Shown: positions 51,847 through 61,133 of the stretch, one piece after another
Layout: the number at the start of each line of letters is the position of its first letter
Position numbering within the stretch: the first letter of the stretch is position 1
Source: Methylomagnum ishizawai
Lineage (GTDB): Bacteria > Pseudomonadota > Gammaproteobacteria > Methylococcales > Methylococcaceae
DNA length: 64,000 bases
Direction: 5' to 3'
NCBI RefSeq assembly: GCF_900155475.1
Contig: NZ_FXAM01000002.1
Coordinates: 62,001 to 126,000 of the forward strand
Translations under genes and position numbers: made by a program
Notes under the pieces: model-generated
What the model was told of the DNA's origin: nothing
What the model saw: the letters and a program-made list of their open reading frames with translations, nothing else
The model's database searches: none

Positions 51847-53730
51847 TTATTTCGTGATCGCGAAGACCGCGTTGGATTTATCGCACTTGCCCAGGGAATG
51901 CCGGGTGATGGGCTGGCAGATGGCCAACATGGCCGCGCCGCCGACGCGCTTCAGGCCGGGCTTGAAGCGGATTTGGCCCAGGGCCGGCAAGCCTTTCTTG
52001 AGCAAGCTCCAGTGCTTGCCGCCGTTCTTGGAGAAATACAGGTTCAGCCGTTGTTTGGCGGCGATATTGACCGAGGTCCAGGTCACGGTTTGCGCGGTCC
52101 GGGCCGACCAGGTTTCACCGCCGTTGGGGGAAAGCAGTTGCACATAGGGACCATAGGCGGCGACGCTGCAAGTCGGCTGGGTATAGAGACCGCCGAGGAC
52201 GCCGTTGTCGCAACTGCGGGTTTCGGTTTCCTGGTCGCAATAGGGGCTTTTGTCGTTCTGGTAGGCGGTGACGCTTTGGCCGCTGGCGATCTGGCCGCCC
52301 CAGGGCAGGTCGCAGGCCTTGGGCGCGGCGCAGGATTCCAAGGTGTTGCCGCCGCCGAGGACGCCGTTGTCGCAGTTGCGGATTTCCTTCGCGGCTTCGC
52401 AATCGGCGCTGACACTGGCCGAATAGGCGGCGACGCCCTGGCCGCTGGCGATCTGGCCACCCCAGGGCAGGTCGCAGGCCTTGGGCGCGGCGCAGGCTTG
52501 CTCGGTGTATTCGCCGCCGAGGACGCCGTTGGCGCAGGTGCGGGTTTGTTTTACGGCTTCGCAATCGGCGCTGACAGCGGTCTGGTAGGCGGTGACGCCC
52601 TGGCCGCTGGCGAGCTTGCCGCCCCAAGGCAAGTCGCAGGACAGGGGAACGCAGGACTTGAAGGTGTAGTCGCCGCTGAGGACGCCGTTGTCGCAAGTGC
52701 GGGTTTGCTTGGCGGTGGCGCAATCGGCGCTTTCCCCGGCGCTGTAGGCGTCCACACTCTTGCCGCTGGCGAGCGTGCCGCCCCAGGGCAGGTCGCAGGC
52801 CTTGGGCACGGCGCAGTTTTCATGGGTGAACGAGCCGCTGAGGCTGCCATTCGAGCAGATGCGGGTTTCGCTGTTCCCGGCGCAGTCGTCGCTCAGGCTG
52901 GATCGATAGGCCAGGACGCTCTTGCCGTCGGCGATCTGACCACCCCAGGGCAGGTCGCAGGCGGCGGGCTTGGGACAGGTGTCGGGGATATCCGGGTGAT
53001 TCGGATTGGTGAAACTGACCTGGGTACCATCGAAGTTCCACTGGCCATAAGCCAGGCCGTTGTTGCCCAAGACCCCGGTGTTGTAATCCGTGATATCGAC
53101 CGTGAAGAAATACATGGGGCTGGCGGTCCCGAGCGCTTGGTTGCGGTTGAAGCCCACGCTGTTGCCCATGAATTCGCCCCAATCGCTGCCCGATCCGTCG
53201 GCTCCGTTATAAAAGCCGGTGTCGCCGGGCTTGAAACTCTCGGAGCCCTCGACCGCCGACGCCGTGAGATGGATGCCCATCTGGGTGGAGACCACCGAGA
53301 ATTGTTGATAGACCGAGATCAGGTCGCCGAGTTGGTCGGGCTGGGTGAGGGTCGTGAGGAAGCCCGAATGGTTCTTGGGGCTTTGCGGGTCGTTGTCCGC
53401 GGCGGCGACGATGGAACTGGTTTCGGCGCCGGGGGAGTCGTCGTTGAGCGCCTGGATGGTCCAGACCGTGCCCGCCGGGAAGCTGCCGTCCAACTTGAGG
53501 CTGGCGAGATTGGTGTCCGCGCCCAGGTCGGCGAGGACGCGCTGGTAGCAGTCCGGGGCATCCATGAAGGCGTCCAGGCTGATGCCCAGGTCGCGGATGT
53601 AAGAACGGCCCGTGCTATCGCTCTGGCCGTTCCACACTTCCAGGAACAGTTCGTTGTTGCCGAGCGTGGCGGCGGCGCCTGGGCCGGTCAGGGTCAGCAG
53701 CAAAGCCGCCGGGAGGACTCTCAACTTCAT
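51847..53730 (-). CDS. Exported paralog 2 with five CDLPWGG repeats
   Basis: 627 aa. Signal peptide (MKLRVLPAALLLTLTGPGAAA), the same unassigned N-terminal domain as its neighbours (LFLEVWNGQSDSTGRSYIRD, WTIQALNDDSPGA, MYFFTVDITDYN), then five tandem repeats of about 52 residues. Each has the plan C-D-L-P-W-G-G, (I/L)ASG, VxAY, x4-6 C, (T/N)C-x-N-G-x-L-x-G and a final C, that is four cysteines per unit. The C-terminal KNH-like domain is LLSPNGGETWSARTAQTVTW and LNLYFSKNGGKHWSLLKKG. The ATG at 53730 is chosen by the signal peptide and the GTATCC leader; longer in-frame starts run into the upstream gene. Confidence 0.78.
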   Translation of the reverse strand: MKLRVLPAALLLTLTGPGAAATLGNNELFLEVWNGQSDSTGRSYIRDLGISLDAFMDAPDCYQRVLADLGADTNLASLKLDGSFPAGTVWTIQALNDDSPGAETSSIVAAADNDPQSPKNHSGFLTTLTQPDQLGDLISVYQQFSVVSTQMGIHLTASAVEGSESFKPGDTGFYNGADGSGSDWGEFMGNSVGFNRNQALGTASPMYFFTVDITDYNTGVLGNNGLAYGQWNFDGTQVSFTNPNHPDIPDTCPKPAACDLPWGGQIADGKSVLAYRSSLSDDCAGNSETRICSNGSLSGSFTHENCAVPKACDLPWGGTLASGKSVDAYSAGESADCATAKQTRTCDNGVLSGDYTFKSCVPLSCDLPWGGKLASGQGVTAYQTAVSADCEAVKQTRTCANGVLGGEYTEQACAAPKACDLPWGGQIASGQGVAAYSASVSADCEAAKEIRNCDNGVLGGGNTLESCAAPKACDLPWGGQIASGQSVTAYQNDKSPYCDQETETRSCDNGVLGGLYTQPTCSVAAYGPYVQLLSPNGGETWSARTAQTVTWTSVNIAAKQRLNLYFSKNGGKHWSLLKKGLPALGQIRFKPGLKRVGGAAMLAICQPITRHSLGKCDKSNAVFAITK

Positions 53731-53777
53731 GGGGGATACTCGGAAGGTTAGCGTCCGGGCCATCGGCCCGGCCGGAT

Positions 53778-56018
53778 TCATTCGGAGACGGTGAACACTT
53801 GGTCGCTGGTGTCGCATAGGCTGGGCGAGCGTTTGGAACCCACGGTGCAGAGCCGGATCGAGCCGGTTTCGGTCGCCAGTTTGTTGCCCGGCGTCCAGAT
53901 CACATGGCCGGTGTTCTTGAACTTTCTTTTCACCAAGCGCCATTGCTTGCCGCCGTCCTTCGAGAAATACAGGTTCAATCGCTTGTTCCCGGGCAGGTTG
54001 CCGGAAGCCCATTCGATGTATTGGCGGACACCCGTCTTCCAGGTTTCGCCGCCGTTGGGGGCGATCATCCACAGGAAGGTGCCGGTCGGGGCGGCGCAGG
54101 ACTGAGCGGTGAAGCTGCCGTCCAAGACGCCGTTGTCGCAAGTACGGGTTTCCTGTAGGGCATCGGAATCACAATAGAGGCTGGTGGCGGTCTGGTAGGC
54201 GGTGACGTTGTCGCCGCTGGCGATCTGGCCACCCCAGGGCAGGTCGCAGGCCTTGGGCGCGGCGCAACTGGGATTCACGAACTCGCCGTCCAAGACGCCG
54301 TCGTCGCAGGTGCGGGTTTGCTTATTGGTGGCGGCTTTGCAATTGGTGCTGACCGCCTCCAGATAGGCGGTGACGCGCTTGCCACTGGCGATCTGTCCCC
54401 CCCAAGGCAAATCACAGGCTTTGAGCGTGGTACAGGCTTGCTCGGTATAGTCCCCGCTCAATACGCCGTTGGCGCAGGTGCGGGTTTGTTTATTGGCGGC
54501 GCTTTCGCAATCGGCGCTGGCGGCGGTCTGGTAAGCGGTGACGCTCTGGCCGTTGGCCAAAGTGCCGCCCCAGGGCAGGTCGCAAACCTGGGGGGCGCTA
54601 CAGGCCGGATTGGCGAAGGAACCGCCCAGGGTGCCGTTATTGCAAGTGCGGGTTTGTTTGTTGGTGGGCGCTTCGCAAGCGGTGCTGGTCGCGCTTTGGT
54701 AGGCGGTGACGCTCTGGCCGCTGGCGAGGGTACCGCCCCAGGGCAGGTCGCAGGCTTGGGGGGCGCTACAGGCCGGGTTGGCGAAGGAACCGCCCAGCTT
54801 GCCATTGTCGCAATTGCGGGTTTCTTTATTGGCGGCGTTTTCGCAGTCGGCGCTGACGGCGGTTTTATAGGCGGTGACGCCCTGGCCGCTGGCGAGGGTG
54901 CCGCCCCAGGGCAGGTCGCACGCCTTGGGGGTGCTACAGGATTGCAGGCTGAAGCTGCCGCTGAGGACGCCGTTGTCGCAGTTCCGGGTTTCTTTATTAG
55001 TGGGCGCGTCGCAATTGGCGCTGACGGCGGTTTTATAGGCGGCGACGCCCTGGCCACTGGCGAGGGTGCCGCCCCAGGGCAGGTCGCACGCCTTGGGAGC
55101 GCTACAGGCTTGTTGGGTAAAACTGCCGCTGAGGACGCCATTGGCGCAGGTGCGGGTTTCCTTGTTGGCCGTGCTTTCGCAATCGGTGCTGGTCGCGCTT
55201 TGGTAGGCGGCGACGCCCAGGCCGCTGGTGAGCTTGCCGCCCCAGGGCAACGCGCATTGGGTGCCGACCGGGCAATCGGCCGGGACCGGGGTATCGGTCG
55301 CGGGCGTGAACGCGACCTGCTTGCCATCGAAACGCCAATCCCCGAGCGGCAGGCCGTTATGGCCGATGGCCGGCATGGATTGGGAGGCATAGTCCAACGT
55401 CAGGAAATACATTCCCATCGCATCGCCGCCGGCCACCTGCTGGTTGCTGGCGAACCCGACGGTTTGGTTCATCCGGTCGTCCCAGATGAAGGGCTCGAAG
55501 TAATAGCCCGTATCGAAGCTGGAAAACGCCTTGGAATCCTCCACCCCGGCATTGGTCAGGTGGATCGAGAGGGCCGAGACCGGACCCGAAAAATCGATAT
55601 AGGTGCCGAACACGCTCAGGCCGGTGTCGGGACTGCCCGGATCGGTGACGGTGGTGAGGATGCCGGTATGGTTGTTCGGGTCCTGCTCGCCCAGGCCGGG
55701 ATCGGCGTTCAGCAGGGAGGAATAATCGTCGTTGAATGCCTGCACCGTCCACACCGTGCCCGGCGGCAGGCCCCCCCCCTGGACCAGCGCGGCCAGGTTG
55801 GGGTCGCTGCGCACGTCCTGGACCACATAGTTAAAACAGCCGGGGGCGTTGAGGAAATCATCCAGGCTCACCCCCAGGTCCTTGATATAGGACTGGCCCC
55901 CGGTCCCGCTATCGCCATTCCAAACCTCCAGAAACAGCTCGTTGACGCCCAGCGCGGCGAAAGCGCCGGGAGCCGCCAGGGCAAGCGCCAGCGCGGTGGT
56001 GAAAACCTTTGAATTCAT
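53778..56018 (-). CDS. Exported paralog 3 with seven CDLPWGG repeats
   Basis: 746 aa, first gene of the three-paralog operon. Signal peptide (MNSKVFTTALALALAAPGAFA), N-terminal domain LFLEVWNGDSGTGGQSYIKD, DDFLNAPGCFNYVVQDV, WTVQAFNDDYSS. Seven about 54-residue Cys repeats follow, the first starting CALPWGG and six CDLPWGG. These are more alike to each other than to those of paralog 2, indicating recent internal duplication. The C-terminal domain is MIAPNGGETWKTGVRQYIEW and RLNLYFSKDGGKQWRLVKRK. AGG precedes the GTATCC box 2 nt before the ATG. Surface location is inferred; binding partner unknown. Confidence 0.78.
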   Translation of the reverse strand: MNSKVFTTALALALAAPGAFAALGVNELFLEVWNGDSGTGGQSYIKDLGVSLDDFLNAPGCFNYVVQDVRSDPNLAALVQGGGLPPGTVWTVQAFNDDYSSLLNADPGLGEQDPNNHTGILTTVTDPGSPDTGLSVFGTYIDFSGPVSALSIHLTNAGVEDSKAFSSFDTGYYFEPFIWDDRMNQTVGFASNQQVAGGDAMGMYFLTLDYASQSMPAIGHNGLPLGDWRFDGKQVAFTPATDTPVPADCPVGTQCALPWGGKLTSGLGVAAYQSATSTDCESTANKETRTCANGVLSGSFTQQACSAPKACDLPWGGTLASGQGVAAYKTAVSANCDAPTNKETRNCDNGVLSGSFSLQSCSTPKACDLPWGGTLASGQGVTAYKTAVSADCENAANKETRNCDNGKLGGSFANPACSAPQACDLPWGGTLASGQSVTAYQSATSTACEAPTNKQTRTCNNGTLGGSFANPACSAPQVCDLPWGGTLANGQSVTAYQTAASADCESAANKQTRTCANGVLSGDYTEQACTTLKACDLPWGGQIASGKRVTAYLEAVSTNCKAATNKQTRTCDDGVLDGEFVNPSCAAPKACDLPWGGQIASGDNVTAYQTATSLYCDSDALQETRTCDNGVLDGSFTAQSCAAPTGTFLWMIAPNGGETWKTGVRQYIEWASGNLPGNKRLNLYFSKDGGKQWRLVKRKFKNTGHVIWTPGNKLATETGSIRLCTVGSKRSPSLCDTSDQVFTVSE

Positions 56019-56400
56019 TGGGATACCTGGGTGATGGGCTGGGCGCAGGGCGGTCGGTCTCTCGGGACAAGGCCGGTCGCGACCGAAACGCCGCGGGGTC
56101 TGCCATGGGGGGCGATGACCAGGGGAATGGACTGCGCGGCCCCGCCGTTGTCGATGGTCGCCACGATAAAGCTGATTTATTACGGATCGGTTAAGGAAGC
56201 ATGACGGATTGTCTTTTTAACGTTCCCGTAATGTGACTGCACCAAAATCCCGCCCCCATGACGAGGCTGGAATCACAACACGGGCAGCGGAACGCCCCCA
56301 GGTCACGGAAAACCACCCCCCAAGGCCCGGCCCGGGCCGGACCCGCCCACCTCCCTGGGCCTCCACACCACTCTAATTTAAAAAAACCCAAGCCATCCCT
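56019..56400. other. 382-bp divergent intergenic region
   Basis: No gene is supported. It holds the promoters of the exported-paralog operon (minus) and the porin gene (plus). An AT-rich patch near 56160-56230 is the likely promoter core; a 14-bp GC palindrome (CCGGCCCGGGCCGG) lies near 56323. No convincing -35/-10 pair could be chosen. Confidence 0.4.
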
Positions 56401-58143
56401 ATGATCCTTAGGAAGACATTGGCCGCCGTCATGGTGGGCGGCCTTATCAGTTCCACCGTGTCCGCCGCCGAGCCACGGGAGGAAATCCTCAAAGTCAAGA
56501 AATCCACCTTCACCAACCTGGTCGATCTGCTGGTACAGCGCGGGGTTTTGGACAAGAAGGACGCCCAAGGACTCATCACCGAGGCGGAGGCGGAAGCCAA
56601 GGCCGCCGAATCGGCCCAGTCCGCCCCGCCCCAGGCGCAAGCCGCCCCGGCCCCGGTGGGCAAGGATGGCAAGAAATCCAAGTACGTGGGCTATGTGCCG
56701 GAGTTCGTGAAGCAGGAAATCCGCGAGCAGGTCCGCGCCGAACTCAAGGACGACGTGCTGAAGGATGTGAAGCAGACCGCCAAGAAGGAGCGCTGGGGCA
56801 TCCCCGACGCCCTGCCGGACTGGATCACCCGCATCAATCCCTATTTCGACGTGCGCCTGCGGGTGGCGGACGATTTCTACCAATCCAGCAACGCCCCGGC
56901 CTATGACTGGATGGCGATCAACCAGGACGGCGGTATCTCCCAGGCCATGGCCAAGAACCAAGCCTTCCTCAACACCACGGTGGACCGGCTCAGGCTGCGC
57001 GAGCGTTTCCGCATCGGCTTCGACGCCCAGATCAACGAATCCCTGAAGGCCGGGTTCCGCTTCGCCACCAGCAACCTGTACAACCCGGTGTCGAACAACC
57101 AGACCCTGGGCAATACCGGGCAGTCCTGGCAGTTCGCCATCGACCGCGCCTTCCTGCAATACGACTACAAGGACAACGGCAACGATTGGGTGACGATCTG
57201 GGGTGGACGCATGCCCAATCCCTTCATGTCCACCGATGTGGTCTACGATCCCGACCTGAGCTTCGAAGGTTTCGCGGGCACCTTCCGCCTTAACCTCGGC
57301 CAGGACGATCCCATGGTCCAGGGCTATAAGCTGCCGAGCGCAATAGGCCGGGCCGGCGTCAACCTGGGACCGGAGCATCCCAATTCGGTGTTCGCCACCT
57401 TGGGCGTGTTCCCGATCCAGGAAGTCAACTTCTCCAGCCGCGACAAATGGCTGTTCGGTTACCAGATGGGCGCGGATTGGCTGTTCACCGACGAAACGCG
57501 CTTCAAGATCGCCGGTGCCTATTATGACTTCGACAATATCTCGGCCCGCCGCAACATCTACGACAGCCTGGAATACAACTACACCGCCCCGCAGTTCATG
57601 CAGAAGGGCAATACCCTGGTGGCGATCAACGACGCCAAGAACCAGCCGGATTGCAACACCGGCACCCTGGGCAGCCAGAACGTGTGCTTGGTGGGCTTGG
57701 CTTCGGGCTTCCAGATCGTCAATGCCACGGCGGTGGTGGACTACAGCCATTACGCGCCCATCCACGTCATGCTGACGGGCGATTACGCCAAGAACCTGGG
57801 CTTCAACAAGCAGAAGATATTGAACCAGTTCGGCGAGAACCTCGCCGCCCACACCAACGCCTACCAAGTCCGCCTGGATGTGGGCCGCACGGAATTGAAA
57901 CATTTCCTGGATTGGAATATGTTTTTCGCCTACCGCTATGTCGAGGCCGACGCGGTGCTGGACGCCTTCACCGACTCGGTTTTCCACCAGGGCGGCACCG
58001 ACGCCAAGGGTTGGGTGTTGGGGGCTCAGATGGGTTTGTTCACCAATGCCTGGATGAACCTGCGCTGGTTCAGCACCGACGCCATCAATGGCCCGCCCCT
58101 GAGCATCGACACCTTGACGGCGGACTTCAACGCCAGGTTCTAA
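56401..58143 (+). CDS. Putative outer-membrane porin (Porin_5-like)
   Basis: 580 aa. Signal peptide MILRKTLAAVMVGGLISSTVSA, a short helical region (VDLLVQRGVLDKKDAQGLI, about 40-60) and an Ala/Gln-rich coiled stretch, then EFVKQEIREQVRAELKDDVL. The barrel starts with INPYFDVRLRVADDFY and RLRLRERFRIGFDAQINESL, continues with amphipathic strands, and ends in aromatic LTADFNARF, a good barrel terminus. This order matches the 'putative porin' family of Gammaproteobacteria. Substrate unknown. It is followed after 40 bp by a Pho-box-like site, so it is probably not co-transcribed with the exchanger downstream. Confidence 0.87.
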   Translation: MILRKTLAAVMVGGLISSTVSAAEPREEILKVKKSTFTNLVDLLVQRGVLDKKDAQGLITEAEAEAKAAESAQSAPPQAQAAPAPVGKDGKKSKYVGYVPEFVKQEIREQVRAELKDDVLKDVKQTAKKERWGIPDALPDWITRINPYFDVRLRVADDFYQSSNAPAYDWMAINQDGGISQAMAKNQAFLNTTVDRLRLRERFRIGFDAQINESLKAGFRFATSNLYNPVSNNQTLGNTGQSWQFAIDRAFLQYDYKDNGNDWVTIWGGRMPNPFMSTDVVYDPDLSFEGFAGTFRLNLGQDDPMVQGYKLPSAIGRAGVNLGPEHPNSVFATLGVFPIQEVNFSSRDKWLFGYQMGADWLFTDETRFKIAGAYYDFDNISARRNIYDSLEYNYTAPQFMQKGNTLVAINDAKNQPDCNTGTLGSQNVCLVGLASGFQIVNATAVVDYSHYAPIHVMLTGDYAKNLGFNKQKILNQFGENLAAHTNAYQVRLDVGRTELKHFLDWNMFFAYRYVEADAVLDAFTDSVFHQGGTDAKGWVLGAQMGLFTNAWMNLRWFSTDAINGPPLSIDTLTADFNARF

Positions 58144-58180
58144 CCCATTGCCGGGCCACGGACCCCGCCGTCCCGGCCCA

Positions 58181-58198
58181 CCTTCATCAAACCGTCAT
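58181..58198 (+). promoter_or_regulatory. Pho-box-like site upstream of the cax-phoU pair
   Basis: CCTTCAT-CAAA-CCGTCAT has the 7-4-7 layout of the PhoB box (consensus CTGTCAT-AAAT-CTGTCAT). A near copy (GCGTCAT-CAAA-CCGTAAA) lies at 60213-60230. Both share TCATCAAACCGT. Confidence 0.45.
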
Positions 58199-58395
58199 GG
58201 GGTCCGCCCTATACTGCCGCGCTGAATCCGCCGTCCAACGCAGGCCGTTGGCGGCGCTCCCCGCCCCCAACCAGAACCACGCCATTGATACCCGATCCGA
58301 CGGCCCATCCGCCGCCCTCCATCGCTTCCGTCGCGGAACCGCCCCAGGCTTTCCCGGCACGACCCAGGGCCGTTCCGGGACACCCACTCCCTCCG

Positions 58396-59481
58396 ATGAA
58401 ATTCCTGTTCCTGTTCGTACCCCTGGCCTGGCTGTTGGATCGATCCGGCCAGTCGCCCGCCGCCCTGACCTTCGCCGCCGCCGCCCTCGCCATCGTGCCC
58501 TTGTCGGCGCTGATGGTGGACGCCACCGAGCAACTGTCCCACCGTACCGGACAGACCGTGGGCGGACTCCTCAACGCCACCTTCGGCAACGCCCCGGAAC
58601 TCATCATCTCGCTGATGGCGCTCCGGGCCGGTTTGCTGGACGTGGTGAAAGCCTCCATCGTCGGCGTGGTCCTGGGCAACCTGTTGTTCGTGCTGGGCTT
58701 GTCGTTCCTGATCGGCGGGCTGAGATACCGGGTGCAGAAATTCAACCGCCGCGCGGCCCGCGTGCAGCGCTCGATGCTGATGCTGGCCGTGTTCAGCATG
58801 GTGGTGCCCAGCCTGTTCGATAGCTTCGTCTCGCCCGAATTCGCCAACCTCGGCGACGGACTCAACCTGGGCGTGGCCTGGGTCCTCTTGACCGCCTACG
58901 CCCTCAACCTGGTCTTCATGCTCAAGACCCATCCCGATTATTTCGAGGCCAAGGGCCAGGGCGCGGCGGAAGAGCCGGAAGCGGCGCATTGGCCCATGTG
59001 GGCGGCGTTGGGGGTGCTGCTGGGCGCGTCGGTGGTCTTGGCCTTCATGAGCGAAATCCTGGTCGGCACCCTCGAATCCACCGCCCAGAGCCTGCATATG
59101 TCCAAGGCCTTCATCGGCGTGATCGTCATCGCCCTGGTCGGCGGCGCCCCGGAAAGCGTCGCCGCCGTGGCCATGGCCCGCAAGAACAAGCTCGATCTCA
59201 CCATGGGCATCGCCGTGGGCAGCAGCATCCAGATCGCCTTGTTCGTCGCGCCGACCCTGATGTTCAGCAGCTATTTCCTGGCCCCCAAACCGCTGAACCT
59301 GGTGATCGGCAACGCCGGAATGGTGCTGGTCCTGTTGTCGGTGCTGATCTTCTCGATGATCGTCAGCGACGGCAAATCCAATTGGTTCAAAGGCGTGCAA
59401 CTCCTGAGCGTCTACCTCTTGATCGCCTTGTTCTGCTACTACCTGCCCGATAGTCCGGCCATCCCCTGGCTCAAACCCTGA
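58396..59481 (+). CDS. Ca2+/H+ exchanger of the CaCA (Cax) family
   Basis: 361-aa integral membrane cation/proton antiporter with about 11 helices. The two alpha-repeat motifs are visible: GLLNATFGNAPELIISLMAL (about 56-75) and VIALVGGAPESVAAVAMARK (about 249-268), each with the ion-binding P-E. The acidic loop between halves is short (EEPEAA). Start ATG at 58396 begins with a TM helix; an upstream in-frame TTG would add a proline-rich, unlikely extension. Next gene phoU follows after 27 bp. Confidence 0.88.
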   Translation: MKFLFLFVPLAWLLDRSGQSPAALTFAAAALAIVPLSALMVDATEQLSHRTGQTVGGLLNATFGNAPELIISLMALRAGLLDVVKASIVGVVLGNLLFVLGLSFLIGGLRYRVQKFNRRAARVQRSMLMLAVFSMVVPSLFDSFVSPEFANLGDGLNLGVAWVLLTAYALNLVFMLKTHPDYFEAKGQGAAEEPEAAHWPMWAALGVLLGASVVLAFMSEILVGTLESTAQSLHMSKAFIGVIVIALVGGAPESVAAVAMARKNKLDLTMGIAVGSSIQIALFVAPTLMFSSYFLAPKPLNLVIGNAGMVLVLLSVLIFSMIVSDGKSNWFKGVQLLSVYLLIALFCYYLPDSPAIPWLKP

Positions 59482-59508
59482 CCCACCATCCATCCGAGGA
59501 ACCACGCC

Positions 59509-60198
59509 ATGCCCGAGCCTTTCGACAGCCACACCGTCAAACGCTACGACGGCGAACTGAACCACCTGCATTATCTGGTCCTCGACATGGGCGGATTGGT
59601 CCTCGGACAAATCCGCGCCGCCCTGGCCGCGTTTAAGTGCCGCGATGTGGAGGAAGCCCGGCGGGTCGTGGCCTCCGACCGCGTGGTGGACCAGATGGAA
59701 GTGCAGGCCGACGACGAGATCGTCAAGCTCATCGCCCGCCGCGCCCCGGTGGGGAGCGATCTACGCATGGTGATGGCGGTATCCAAGAGCATCAGCGACC
59801 TGGAGCGGATCGGCGACGAGGCCGTCAGGATCGCCAGCCTCGCCATCCAACTGTTCGGCTCCGAGGGCAGCGACCCCGGCAACCGCCTATTGCGCGATGT
59901 CAACCGCATGGGGGAACTGGCGGTCTCGACCCTGGCCGAGGCGCTGGAAGTGTTCGAGGTCTGGGACGAGGCCAAGGCCCGCCATGTGCTGGCGAACTAC
60001 CACGAGATGGAGGAGGAGTTCCAGGCCGACCTCCGGCGCTTGATGACCTATATCATCGAGGATTCGCGCAATATCGGTTTCACCATCGGCCTGGTACTGG
60101 CCATCAAGGCTTTGGAGCGCATCGGCCACCATGCCCACAACCTGGCCGAATATGTGATCTTCCAGGTCGAGGGCGAGGATATCCGGGCCGACGACTGA
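59509..60198 (+). CDS. phoU: PhoU phosphate signalling regulator
   Basis: 229-aa all-helical protein of two three-helix repeats. The metal-binding E/DxxxD signatures appear as SISDLERIGDEAVRIA (about 103-118) and ALERIGHHAHNLAEYV (about 203-218). PhoU represses the Pho regulon via PhoR and the Pst transporter when phosphate is ample. Here the usual pstSCAB-phoBR neighbours are absent and the gene is paired with a Ca2+/H+ exchanger. The Pho-box-like site in front of that pair is consistent with feedback control. Confidence 0.93.
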   Translation: MPEPFDSHTVKRYDGELNHLHYLVLDMGGLVLGQIRAALAAFKCRDVEEARRVVASDRVVDQMEVQADDEIVKLIARRAPVGSDLRMVMAVSKSISDLERIGDEAVRIASLAIQLFGSEGSDPGNRLLRDVNRMGELAVSTLAEALEVFEVWDEAKARHVLANYHEMEEEFQADLRRLMTYIIEDSRNIGFTIGLVLAIKALERIGHHAHNLAEYVIFQVEGEDIRADD

Positions 60199-60212
60199 GC
60201 GGGCCGGGCCGG

Positions 60213-60230
60213 GCGTCATCAAACCGTAAA
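60213..60230 (+). promoter_or_regulatory. Second Pho-box-like site, upstream of ecsC-like gene
   Basis: GCGTCAT-CAAA-CCGTAAA, 15 bp after the phoU stop. It shares TCATCAAACCGT with the site at 58181-58198. The second half-site is weaker (4 of 7 against CTGTCAT). Confidence 0.4.
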
Positions 60231-60302
60231 CTGCGGCGGCTAATTTCACCCATCCGTCCTACCGCCGGGAACCTTGGGGTTCCCCGACCCGGAGTTCCAT
60301 CC

Positions 60303-61133
60303 ATGAGCGCCCCGCCCACCTTCCTTTCCCCCCAGGACCGGCTCGACCTGCAACGCGCCCACCAGTCCTTGGAACATCCCAGCTTCGCCATCCGGCTATC
60401 CAATTTCGTCGGGATGCCCATCGAACAGGGTTTCAAATTGTTGCCCAGACGCTGGCACCGCCGCCTGCACCACTACGCCGAACAAGCCATGTGGCGGGCG
60501 CTGGACGCGGCGGTCCATTGCCTCAAGGATAAAAAAGGCGCGTCCTCCGACCGCTATTACCGGTTCCTGGGCACGGCCAGCGGCGCGGTGGGCGGCTTCG
60601 TCGGCGGACCGGCCCTGCTGCTGGAACTGCCCTTCACCACCACGGTCATGCTGCGGGCCATCGCCGATATCGCCCGCAGCCAGGGCGAAAACCTGGACGA
60701 CCTGGAAACCCGGATGGCCTGCCTCGAAGTGTTCGCGCTGGGCGGGCACGCCCAGGAAGACGACGCCGCCGACACCGGCTATTACAGCCTGCGGCTGGCC
60801 CTGGAAGCGCCCATCGCCGGGGCTTCGCGCTACATCGCCCAGAACGGCACGGTCCGCCGCGAAGGCGCGCCGGCGCTGGTGAACACCATCGTGGTGGTCT
60901 CGCGCCGCTTTGGCGTCACGCTTTCGGAAAAAGCCGCCGCCGAGATCATCCCGGTCATCGGGGCCGTGGGCGGAGCCGCCATCAACCGCTTGTTCGTCCA
61001 GCACTTCCAGGACGTGGCCCACGGCCATTTCACCATCCGCCGCCTGGAACGCAAATACGGCACCCGCCTAGTCCGCGCCGAATACCGCAAACTGGCCGCG
61101 CCCGTGCCCAGGCTATTGTTCGCGCCCGCCTGA
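60303..61133 (+). CDS. EcsC-family protein
   Basis: 276 aa with the EcsC-domain order: GMPIEQGFKLLPRRWHRRLHH (about 38-58), YRFLGTASGAVGGFVGGPALLLELPFTTTVMLRAIADIAR (80-119), CLEVFALGG, and VIGAVGGAAINRLFVQHFQDVAHGHFTIRRLE near the C terminus. The central hydrophobic Gly-rich stretch is characteristic. The family is named for a Bacillus gene linked to exoprotein export, but its biochemical role is unknown. The stop codon TGA coincides with the left flank of a MITE-like element. Confidence 0.85.
   Translation: MSAPPTFLSPQDRLDLQRAHQSLEHPSFAIRLSNFVGMPIEQGFKLLPRRWHRRLHHYAEQAMWRALDAAVHCLKDKKGASSDRYYRFLGTASGAVGGFVGGPALLLELPFTTTVMLRAIADIARSQGENLDDLETRMACLEVFALGGHAQEDDAADTGYYSLRLALEAPIAGASRYIAQNGTVRREGAPALVNTIVVVSRRFGVTLSEKAAAEIIPVIGAVGGAAINRLFVQHFQDVAHGHFTIRRLERKYGTRLVRAEYRKLAAPVPRLLFAPA

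Noticed and set aside
56200-56230. CCGTCAT half-site (minus strand) as a Pho box upstream of the exported-paralog operon
   Set aside because: Only one half-site matches; the partner 11 bp away does not.
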